Assembly: GCA_965262315.1 (NCBI GenBank)
Contig: CBDHFJ010000173.1
Location: 1-20,660 of the forward strand
Length of the DNA stretch: 20,660 bases
From: JBCCFK01 sp965262315
Lineage (GTDB): Bacteria; Actinomycetota; Acidimicrobiia; Acidimicrobiales; UBA8592
Reading direction: 5' to 3'
The notes under the pieces were generated by a model, which saw only the letters and a program-made list of their open reading frames with translations, did no database searches and was not told the origin of the DNA. This document shows, in pieces, positions 1 to 6,117 of this stretch (positions within the stretch are counted from its first letter, which is position 1; each line of letters begins with the position of its first letter). Position numbers and translations under genes: made by a program.

Positions 1-1243
1 CGCCTCGCCGGCGACCGCCGGGGCGCAGCAGTTCCGGAAAGAGGCGTTCGATCCTGGCGAGTTGCGCGCGCACCGACTTCGCACGCGAGCCCGACCGGGT
101 CGCCAGGGTCACTTCGACGGGCTCGAGGGCGCCCTTGTCGGCCGGGACCAGGACGGCGGCATGCCAGGCGCCGACTTCGTCGGGTGGATCGAGCTGCACG
201 ACGAGGCGCATGTCGTTGGTGCCCCGCACCGGCTCGGACCACTGGCCGAGCTTGCGAATGACCTCGGACGCGACGCGGCTCGGTGCCTTGAACGCCGTGC
301 CGTCGAGACGACACAACATGGCTTCGCCCAGATCCGAGCGGGAGCGGATCTCCGGCGGCGGCGCCGGCATCTCCAGCTGGCCGGCGGCGGTGCGCACGAT
401 CGAGTCGGCGAGGTCAGCGATCACCTGCCCGGCGAACTTGCGCCGGTCCTGGTCCTGTTGGCAGGCCATGGACGTGCCGGGGACCGCGTCGACGAGCTCG
501 GTCAAACGGTCGCTGTCGATGAGCACCGGCTGCCAGCGCACGGAGAACGTGCCCTGGTCACCCTGGTTGCGGCGGCCACCGCGGAACTGCACGAGCTGGG
601 GGAGGACCTGGCCGTTGGCCACCATCTCGACGGCCATCGCGGTGGCCAGGCCCATCCACACGACGGACACGCCGACGCGCTCGTCGTGAATGTGCGAGCC
701 CAGATCGACGAGCCAGCCGAGCGTGGACTCCAACGGCGCCGCCACCGTCGGCGCCGACCGGCCGCCCGGGATCTTGAGATCCTCGCGCTCGACCCAGCCC
801 ACGGTGCCGGCGCCGAGCTCGGCCAGGCGCTCGAGCACCTGGTCATGGGACTCCGCTTCGGTGTTCAGGCCGGCGGCCCAGGCCACCAGCCGGCCCTCCT
901 GCCAGGACAGCTGCAGCTGGACCGTGCCGACCTCGACCGGTGCCTGCGGTTGCGGCTCGTGCTGGCGTTGCGGCTTCTTGCGCGGTTCGGGCGGCGGGCC
1001 GATCAAGCCGGTCAGGGCGGCTTCGATGCGATCCGCTTCGTCATCGAGGTCGTCGAGGACTGCGCTGCGGTCGGCACCCCGATACCGCCGCTTCGCCCGG
1101 TCGAAGGCCTCCTCGTTGTCGTCGAGGAGGCGGAACAGCGCCATGATCCACGCGGATCGGTTGGCCTCGAGGTGCGCGAGGTCGGCCGCCGAGGCGCGAC
1201 CGTCCATGTGCGCGTGCACGATTCGATCGAATGCATCCGACAT
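1..1243 (-). CDS. SNF2-family DEAD/DEAH-box helicase, N-terminal part (cut by window edge)
   Basis: Partial gene reading leftwards off the window; only the first 414 residues are present and no stop is reached. The first ~70 residues are acidic/basic and helical, then a basic Pro/Gln linker (PEPRKKPQRQHEPQPQ) leads into a long region. That region ends with RLVVQLDPPD, GAWHAAVLVPAD and RIERLFPELLRPG. This order resembles the helicase-associated region that precedes the SNF2 ATPase core in bacterial Rad54/HelZ-like proteins (a strand-rich block ending in an 'R..RLFP.L' helix). The Walker and DEAH motifs would lie beyond the left edge, so the ATPase assignment is inferred from family architecture. 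The ATG at 1243 is chosen because no better in-frame start exists. An AGGAGAA at 1278-1284 is about 34 nt upstream, too far to serve it. The gene is divergent from the SDR gene. The long open frame on the opposite strand is a GC-driven shadow. Confidence 0.72.
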   Translation of the reverse strand, partial: MSDAFDRIVHAHMDGRASAADLAHLEANRSAWIMALFRLLDDNEEAFDRAKRRYRGADRSAVLDDLDDEADRIEAALTGLIGPPPEPRKKPQRQHEPQPQAPVEVGTVQLQLSWQEGRLVAWAAGLNTEAESHDQVLERLAELGAGTVGWVEREDLKIPGGRSAPTVAAPLESTLGWLVDLGSHIHDERVGVSVVWMGLATAMAVEMVANGQVLPQLVQFRGGRRNQGDQGTFSVRWQPVLIDSDRLTELVDAVPGTSMACQQDQDRRKFAGQVIADLADSIVRTAAGQLEMPAPPPEIRSRSDLGEAMLCRLDGTAFKAPSRVASEVIRKLGQWSEPVRGTNDMRLVVQLDPPDEVGAWHAAVLVPADKGALEPVEVTLATRSGSRAKSVRAQLARIERLFPELLRPGGRRRG

Positions 1244-1519
1244 CAACGCCGTCGGTTGGCTGGTGATGGAAACGGTGTTCTCCTGTGGACGACGGCACCG
1301 GGCGCTCCCGATCACCGTGCTCGAGCGGCCGATGGCGGCCGCAGCCACGCCGGAACGTACGATCCGGCTCACGCGCCCGGCCCTATCGGACCGGATGCAG
1401 CGCGGTTGCTCGGCGGAACCCCCCACCGAGCGATGACGCGCAGTGTAGCGGGGCCCGGCGCCATCGCCGAGTTCCCCGTCCCCGGCGTGGGTCCGGCGAC
1501 GGGGGTACCCTCGCCCGCC
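1244..1519. other. Divergent intergenic region between helicase and SDR genes
   Basis: This 276-bp spacer separates two divergent genes. I see no tRNA and no convincing small gene. A -10-like TACCCT lies at its right end (1506-1511) before the SDR start. An AGGAGAA on the minus strand (1278-1284) has no in-frame start codon at a usable distance for the helicase gene. GC-rich short inverted segments are present, but none stands out as a specific regulator site. Confidence 0.5.
1506..1511 (+). promoter_or_regulatory. Putative -10 hexamer (TACCCT) for a leaderless SDR transcript
   Basis: TACCCT is followed by 8 nt and then the ATG at 1520. There is no Shine-Dalgarno sequence before the ATG. The actinobacterial -10 consensus is TANNNT, and transcription normally starts about 7 nt after it, which would place the 5' end at or next to the start codon. 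Seven other genes here share this arrangement. Confidence 0.45.
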
Positions 1520-2371
1520 ATGGACGTACGTGACAGGAACGTGATCGTGACGGGCGGCGGATCGGGCATCGGCGAGGCGCTGGTGCACGCCTTTGCCGCG
1601 GCCGGGGCTGCCCATGTGGTGGCCGCCGACCTCGACGGCGAGAACGCGGCTCGGGTCGCGCTGGCGGTCGGGGGCACCGGCGTCGAGCTCGACGTCCGGG
1701 ACGAGGACGCGATCGTCGAGCTGGTCGCCGCCACCGAGGAGCGCCACGGCCCCATCGGGGTCTTCGCGTCAAACGCGGGCTACGTCACCACCGCCGGACT
1801 CGAGGACAGCAACGAGCGGATCCAGGCGATGTGGGAGGTGCACGTGATGGCGCACATGTACGCCGCCCGCGCCGTCATCCCACAGATGGTGGCGAACGGC
1901 GGCGGGTATCTCCTCAACACCGCGTCGGCGGCCGGCCTCCTGACCCAGATCGGCTCGCTGGCCTACTCGGTGACCAAGGGCGCAGCCGTGTCGCTCGCGG
2001 AATGGCTGGCGATCACCCATCATCACCAGGGTGTGCGGGTGTCGGTGCTGTGCCCACAAGCCGTTCGAACCAACATCATCACCAACAGCCCCGACGCTCA
2101 GGCCGAGCGGATCGGTGGCGACGACGAGGACCCATGGGCCGGCGGGGTGGCGTCGGGCGACGGTGTGGTCGAGCCGACCGACGTCGCCGCCGCCTGCCTC
2201 GAGGCCATGGACGAGGAGCGGTTCTGGGTGCTGCCACACGCCGAGGTCGCAGAGTACGTCCGCCGCAAGGCCACCGACGTCGACCGTTGGCTGGGTGGGA
2301 TGCGCCGCTTCCAGGACCTGCTGTTCCCCGACGGCGACCTGCCCGGCGACGCCATCGCCCCGAGGTTCTGA
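1520..2371 (+). CDS. Short-chain dehydrogenase/reductase (SDR)
   Basis: NAD(P)-dependent oxidoreductase of the classical SDR family, 283 residues, cytosolic. Visible motifs: cofactor-binding TGGGSGIG at residues 11-18; acidic D37/D39 after the second strand, which favours NAD(H) over NADP(H); NAG at 85-87; catalytic Ser136 in NTASAAG; and the YxxxK pair Tyr149/Lys153. The helix-4 asparagine of the usual tetrad appears to be His108 (WEVHVM), an alignment-based inference. The C-terminal ~30 residues extend past the core. The ATG at 1520 is chosen because the Rossmann fold begins right after it, although the frame is open far upstream. No Shine-Dalgarno site is present; a -10-like hexamer sits 8 nt before the ATG. 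The selenoprotein gene follows after 48 bp on the same strand and may be partly co-transcribed. Substrate unknown. Confidence 0.9.
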   Translation: MDVRDRNVIVTGGGSGIGEALVHAFAAAGAAHVVAADLDGENAARVALAVGGTGVELDVRDEDAIVELVAATEERHGPIGVFASNAGYVTTAGLEDSNERIQAMWEVHVMAHMYAARAVIPQMVANGGGYLLNTASAAGLLTQIGSLAYSVTKGAAVSLAEWLAITHHHQGVRVSVLCPQAVRTNIITNSPDAQAERIGGDDEDPWAGGVASGDGVVEPTDVAAACLEAMDEERFWVLPHAEVAEYVRRKATDVDRWLGGMRRFQDLLFPDGDLPGDAIAPRF

Positions 2372-2390
2372 CCGGTTGGCCCGCGACGCC

Positions 2391-2396
2391 TACCAT
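2391..2396 (+). promoter_or_regulatory. Putative -10 hexamer (TACCAT) of the UGSC selenoprotein operon
   Basis: TACCAT, followed by CG as at several other starts here, lies 23 nt before the ATG at 2420. A transcript starting near 2403 would carry a short leader containing the GGAGG ribosome site. No clear -35 element is visible. Confidence 0.4.
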
Positions 2397-2408
2397 CGGG
2401 CTCGATCT

Positions 2409-2413
2409 GGAGG
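2409..2413 (+). promoter_or_regulatory. Shine-Dalgarno site (GGAGG) fixing the UGSC gene start
   Basis: A consensus GGAGG lies 6 nt before the ATG at 2420. It is one of the best ribosome sites in the window. It supports the start of the long readthrough frame rather than an internal start after the TGA. Confidence 0.75.
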
Positions 2414-2419
2414 TACCGC

Positions 2420-2947
2420 ATGATCGAGTTCGTCGATCCTCGAGCAGAACCGGGAGCACCGGTCGAGCCCTACACCCTCGGCCTGGCCGACACCGATGGC
2501 CCACTGACCGTCGGTTTGTTGGCCAACGGCTTCCCCGACAGCGTGGCCTTCCTCGATCATGTCGAGAAGTCGCTCGCAGCCACACTGCCGGCGGCTTCGT
2601 TCCGACGGTTCGACAAGGGCAATGCCTCGTCGGTGATCAGTGACGAGATGCTCGACGACGTGGTCGGGGAGTGTCAGGCGGTCGTCGCCGCCTACGGCCA
2701 TTGAGGCAGCTGCACAACCGGCACCGTGCGTGACGGCGTGAAGCTGGCCCGGCGAGGCGTCCCCGCCGTGGCGCTCGTGACCGAGGAGTTCTGGGCGCAG
2801 GGCGACTTCGTGGCTCGGTCGGTGGGCATCCCCGACATCCCGAGGATTCGGCTGCCGCACCCGGTGGCCGGGACCGGGGGCGAGCGGATGGCCGAGGTGG
2901 CCGACCACATCGCGCCCGACATCATCGCCGCCTGGCGCACGCCATGA
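2420..2947 (+). CDS. UGSC-family selenoprotein (in-frame TGA at 2702-2704 read as selenocysteine)
   Basis: One 175-residue protein interrupted on paper by TGA at codon 95. Across the TGA the frame reads AYGH-U-GSCTTGTVRDGVKL, so the TGA falls exactly on the first position of the Sec-Gly-Ser-Cys motif that names the UGSC family, known from marine metagenome selenoproteins. The N-terminal half has a VGLLANGFPD strand-turn (residues 31-40) and a helix-rich segment. The C-terminal half has DGVKLARRGVPAVALVTEEF and RLPHPVAG, as I remember from the family. U95 and C98 form a UxxC redox-type pair, suggesting thiol/selenol redox chemistry; the reaction and substrate are unknown. Reasons to reject a pseudogene: the motif match is exact, coding character continues after the TGA, a hairpin follows the TGA, and the final TGA overlaps the next start codon. 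Making it requires SelA, SelB, SelD and tRNA-Sec elsewhere in the genome. Confidence 0.9.
2705..2749 (+). promoter_or_regulatory. Candidate bacterial SECIS hairpin
   Basis: Directly after the UGA the RNA can fold back. GGC 2705-2707 and AGCT 2708-2711 pair with GCC 2747-2749 and AGCT 2742-2745, with G2746 bulged, giving 7 bp. An inner stem CCGT 2724-2727 pairs with ACGG 2733-2736 around a 5-nt loop GCGTG (2728-2732) rich in G. The loop begins 23 nt after the UGA, inside the distance range of known bacterial SECIS elements. The middle of the structure is a large asymmetric internal loop, and an alternative pairing (2712-2715 with 2726-2729) exists, so the exact fold is uncertain. Confidence 0.55.
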
Positions 2948-4005
2948 CCCTTCTGGAGGCGGTCGACGAGGCTGCGGCGCTCGAGCAGCTGCACGAGCTC
3001 GGGTGCACGGACGGCCTCCCGGTGGTGATCCCGACCCAGGACCGCGTGGGCCGGATGGTGCTGGCCTCGGGCTACGACGCCGATCTCCTGCTGGGCGACA
3101 TGGGTCCAGCGCTCGGTGCGTGCACGGTGGGCCACGTGGCCGCGTGCGCGGTGATGGCGGGTTGCCTGCCCGATCACATGCCCATCGTGGTGGCGGCGGT
3201 CCGCGCCGTCCTCGATCCGGCGTTCGACTGCACCGAGATGCAGGCCACCACGCACGCGATCGCGCCCTTGGTGATCGTCAACGGTCCGGCGGCCGGTTGG
3301 TGTGGGCTGCATGGCGGGTTCGGGGCCCTGGGGCCCGGGCATCGGGCCAATGCGTCGATCGGCCGCGCGCTTCGCCTCACGATGATCAACGTGGGCGGGG
3401 GCCGCAGTGGCACCTCCGACATGGCGCTGCTCGGGCACGCCGGCAAGTTCACGATGTGCCTGGCCGAGGACGAAGCAGCGAGCCCGTTCGAGCCGCTGCA
3501 CGTCGCGCGGGGTTTCCGCTCCGAGCAGTCGGTGGTCACGGTGATCGGCACGGACGCCCCGGCATCGGTGATGGGGGTGCTCGATGCCGACGACCCCACG
3601 TCGACCGACCGGTTGCTCACCTCACTCGCCTGCGGGTTCTCCAGTGTCACCACCAACAACGCGGCACTGCGATACGGCCAGGCCGCGTTGGCGCTGAACC
3701 CTGATCACGTCGCGGCTCTGGCGGCGGCCGGCCACAGCCGCCGGTCGATCCAGCAGGCCGTGGTCGAACGCGCCGTCGTTCCGGGCTCGGTCCTCGCCGC
3801 CAGCGCGGCCACGATGGGCAGTCTCGACCCCGACCGCGAGTACGCATGCTTCCGCGAACCCGAGGACCTTCTCGTGTTCGTCGCCGGTGGCGGCGGCCTC
3901 TACAGCGCGGCGTTCGCGTCCTGGTGCGCGGGCCCACACCGGAATCGCGCGGTTTCGGTCGAGGTCGAGGTGGGCCAGGCGTGTGCGATCCCCGGATTTT
4001 CGTAG
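2944..4005 (+). CDS. Conserved protein of unknown function, translationally coupled partner of the UGSC selenoprotein
   Basis: A 353-residue soluble protein with no recognisable catalytic domain. It begins with a helical stretch and CTDGLPVVIPT (residues 21-31), then MAGCLPDHMPIVVAAV (71-86), QATTHAIAPLVIVNGP (100-115), a glycine-rich HGGFGALGPGHRANASIGRA (123-142), EDEAASPFEPLHVARGF (175-191), and a C-terminal LLVFVAGGGG-type strand. I recall similar proteins with a DGLPVVPPT opening beside or fused to UGSC-domain proteins; their function is not established. It is unusually rich in cysteine (for example C21, C60, C68, C74, C96, C120, C172), which may matter next to a selenoprotein. The ATG at 2944 overlaps the preceding stop (ATGA), so translation is probably coupled and a fixed stoichiometry is likely. 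The cupin gene follows after 138 bp with its own promoter-like site. Confidence 0.75.
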   Translation: MTLLEAVDEAAALEQLHELGCTDGLPVVIPTQDRVGRMVLASGYDADLLLGDMGPALGACTVGHVAACAVMAGCLPDHMPIVVAAVRAVLDPAFDCTEMQATTHAIAPLVIVNGPAAGWCGLHGGFGALGPGHRANASIGRALRLTMINVGGGRSGTSDMALLGHAGKFTMCLAEDEAASPFEPLHVARGFRSEQSVVTVIGTDAPASVMGVLDADDPTSTDRLLTSLACGFSSVTTNNAALRYGQAALALNPDHVAALAAAGHSRRSIQQAVVERAVVPGSVLAASAATMGSLDPDREYACFREPEDLLVFVAGGGGLYSAAFASWCAGPHRNRAVSVEVEVGQACAIPGFS

Positions 4006-4131
4006 GGGTGGGTCCCGGCTGGTGCTCGCCGCGCCGCTCCTGAGCCGAACGGCTTCGCGTCGGCCCGGCTCGAGGTCGGTCCGGCGATGTGCGGCCCGCG
4101 GTCTCGTACACGACCCGGTGGGGGCGGGGAG

Positions 4132-4137
4132 TACCGT
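4132..4137 (+). promoter_or_regulatory. Putative -10 hexamer (TACCGT) for a leaderless bicupin transcript
   Basis: TACCGT followed by CG lies 6 nt before the GTG at 4144. The GAGG within those 6 nt is too close to the start codon to act as a ribosome site, so a leaderless message fits better. Confidence 0.4.
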
Positions 4138-4143
4138 CGAGGC

Positions 4144-5139
4144 GTGACCGACACCCGCGTCCTCATACCGGTGGCCGATCTCGACGCCGCCATCTCGCAC
4201 TACCGGGGCACTGGCTGGCGTATCGAACGCATCTCGCCGGCGGACGCGCCGCGCGAGGTGGACATGTCCGGACCGGCCGGCCGGTTGCGCCTCCGCGTCG
4301 ACCCGTCCGCCGTCGACGACTTTCCGGCACCGACGTCCGACCTCGCCGCGGTGGCCGAGCACGACGATCGGGTCGTGATCCCCGACCTCGCCGAGGAGCT
4401 CGTGATCTCACGTCGGGTCGACGCCGCGGGGTTCGGGGCCGGCCGAGCCGGCATGGGGTATCGAGACCTGATCCCGTCCCGGCTGGGCGGCCGGTTCATC
4501 GCGTCGCACATCCGCATCGAGGAGGCGGGGCCGGTGCCGGACTATGCGCACTATCACCACATCCGGTTCCAGATGATCTTCTGTCGCGCCGGCTGGGTTC
4601 GAGTCGTCTACGAGGACCAGGGCGACCCGTTCGTTCTGGAGGCGGGCGACTGCGTGCTCCAACCTCCTGCCATCCGGCACCGGGTGCTGGAGAGCTCCGA
4701 GGGCCTCGAGGTGGTCGAGATCGGCTGTCCCGCCGAACACGACACCTATGCCGACCACGAGATCGAGCTGCCGACGGGCCGCACCGACCCCGGGCGGGAC
4801 TTCGGCGGGCAACGTTTCGTGCGGCATGTCGCATCGGAAGCGACGTGGGACGCGTGGGGCCAGACCGGCCTGCAGTGCCGCGACCTGGGGATCGGGGACG
4901 CCACCGACGGCCTGGCCGGCGCCCGGGTCGTTCGGACCGATGCCGACGAGTCGGTCACGCTCGGCCACGACACCGAGCTCCGGTTCCTGTACGTCCTCGA
5001 GGGTGGCCTGGAGCTGCACGCCGGAGCGGGGCCGCACGCCCTGGTGGCAGATGACTCGGTCACCATCCCGTCCGGGCACGACATCAGCGCGGACATCGAG
5101 GCCGGAACGGAGTTCCTCGAGGTGACCCTTCCGGCCTGA
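4144..5139 (+). CDS. Bicupin-fold protein
   Basis: 331-residue cytosolic protein with two cupin modules. The first (about residues 115-200) has H136-x-H138, Gln143 at the place of the usual Glu, the following G150, and the second-motif His179 in QPPAIRHRV, so it can plausibly bind a metal. The second (about 265-330; FLYVLEGGLELHAG, then VTIPSGHDI) lacks the HxH pair and may be structural. The first ~55 residues (VLIPVADLDAAISHYRGTGW) look like the opening of a vicinal-oxygen-chelate half-domain; this is a resemblance, not a firm call. Cupins of this size include ring-cleaving dioxygenases and isomerases, but the substrate cannot be told. The GTG at 4144 is preferred over the upstream ATG at 4087 because the intervening residues look non-coding. 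The dioxygenase gene follows 66 bp downstream on the same strand. Confidence 0.8.
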   Translation: MTDTRVLIPVADLDAAISHYRGTGWRIERISPADAPREVDMSGPAGRLRLRVDPSAVDDFPAPTSDLAAVAEHDDRVVIPDLAEELVISRRVDAAGFGAGRAGMGYRDLIPSRLGGRFIASHIRIEEAGPVPDYAHYHHIRFQMIFCRAGWVRVVYEDQGDPFVLEAGDCVLQPPAIRHRVLESSEGLEVVEIGCPAEHDTYADHEIELPTGRTDPGRDFGGQRFVRHVASEATWDAWGQTGLQCRDLGIGDATDGLAGARVVRTDADESVTLGHDTELRFLYVLEGGLELHAGAGPHALVADDSVTIPSGHDISADIEAGTEFLEVTLPA

Positions 5140-5193
5140 CCGGCACAGACGTGCTTGACCGGGGCCCGTTCGCCCCACACGATGGTCTGTCAC

Positions 5194-5200
5194 GAGGGGG
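5194..5200 (+). promoter_or_regulatory. Shine-Dalgarno site (GAGGGGG) fixing the PhyH start
   Basis: GAGGGGG ends 5 nt before the ATG at 5206. It decides between that ATG and starts further upstream in the same frame. Confidence 0.65.
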
Positions 5201-5205
5201 TACTC

Positions 5206-6114
5206 ATGACCGACACCACCGAACGCATTCGCGGCACCGACCGGGCCGCGTCGACGACGCCGGCCATCGACCCGCTGGCGCTGATCACCGACGAGGTCAA
5301 GACGGCATACGACCGCGACGGTGTGGTCCTGCTTCGGCAGGCACTCCACCCCGAGTGGCTGCTGCTCATCGAGCTGGGGCTCCAGCGCGTCATGGGCAAC
5401 GCCGGCCAGAAGAAGCACCTCTTCTTCGAGGGGACCGATGGCGAGTTCGTCGAGACGATCCGCAACACCGAGGTCACCCCGGAGTTGCAGCGGCTCGTCT
5501 ACGACTCACCCGTCGCCGATGTGATCGGGGCGCTCATCGGCTCCGACGACATCTGGCTCTACAGCGACGAGTTCTTCGTGAAGGAAGGCGGCAACTGCGA
5601 ACGAACGCCGTGGCACCAGGACACCCCCTACTGGCCGGTCGCCGGCGACCAGATCGCGTCGATGTGGATCTCGTTGGACCCGCTCCCGAAGGAGGAGTGC
5701 CTGGAGTACGTGCGAGGGTCGCATCGGGGGCCGCTCTACGACGGCTTCAGCCCCGGCAAGGTCCTGGACGACCCCACGTTGCCGCACTACGGCGAGGCGT
5801 ACCCTCGTCTGCCCGACATCGAGGCGGACCGGGCCTCGTTCGACATCGTGTCGTGGGACATCGAGCCCGGTGACGTGATCGTGGCCCACCCGAGCGTGCT
5901 CCACGGCGGCGGCCCCACCGGACCGACCGGCCGTCGTCGGGCGCTGACCGTGCGGTGTTACGGCAGCGACATCGTCTATGCAGCGCGCCCGCCCACCAGA
6001 CCCACGGTGCCTCTCACGCCTGGCCTGTCCTTGACCCTCGCCCCAGGCGACCCGCTCCGGAGCCCCTGGTACCCCCGGCTGCGCCCGGTCCCCGCGCACC
6101 AGCTGCCCGGCTGA
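5206..6114 (+). CDS. Phytanoyl-CoA dioxygenase (PhyH) family Fe(II)/2-oxoglutarate oxygenase
   Basis: 302-residue cytosolic oxygenase. It would hydroxylate an organic substrate while decarboxylating 2-oxoglutarate to succinate, using Fe(II) and O2. The iron-binding facial triad is visible: His137 and Asp139 in WHQDTPYWP and His233 in HPSVLHGG. The co-substrate-binding arginine is probably in GRRRALTVR (242-250). Other family marks are YDRDGVVLLRQAL near residue 35-47, the DEFFVKEGG strand (121-129), WISLDPLPKEECLEYVRGSH (154-173) and WDIEPGDVI (217-225). The length is normal for the family. The stop codon is 3 bp from the stop of the convergent HyuA-like gene. The bicupin upstream may share its pathway. 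PhyH-family substrates range from fatty acyl-CoAs to ectoine and small amines, so the substrate is left open. Confidence 0.88.
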   Translation: MTDTTERIRGTDRAASTTPAIDPLALITDEVKTAYDRDGVVLLRQALHPEWLLLIELGLQRVMGNAGQKKHLFFEGTDGEFVETIRNTEVTPELQRLVYDSPVADVIGALIGSDDIWLYSDEFFVKEGGNCERTPWHQDTPYWPVAGDQIASMWISLDPLPKEECLEYVRGSHRGPLYDGFSPGKVLDDPTLPHYGEAYPRLPDIEADRASFDIVSWDIEPGDVIVAHPSVLHGGGPTGPTGRRRALTVRCYGSDIVYAARPPTRPTVPLTPGLSLTLAPGDPLRSPWYPRLRPVPAHQLPG

Positions 6115-6117
6115 CCA

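Noticed and set aside
62..1519. Long open frame on the plus strand running into the SDR gene
   Set aside because: It is the antisense of the helicase gene. The residues are Arg/His/Ala/Gly-rich without domain features, and the SDR fold begins at the ATG at 1520.
2420..2704. Stand-alone 94-residue protein, followed by a separate 73-residue protein at 2726-2947 (or a nonsense-mutated pseudogene)
   Set aside because: The two frames are in phase, the TGA coincides with the Sec position of the UGSC motif, the second frame has no ribosome site of its own, and its end overlaps the next gene's start. One selenoprotein gene explains all of this.
4042..4071. Possible terminator hairpin (GAGCCG/CGGCTC arms) after the selenoprotein operon
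   Set aside because: Only 6 bp with an 18-nt loop and no T-run; not distinguishable from background in GC-rich sequence.
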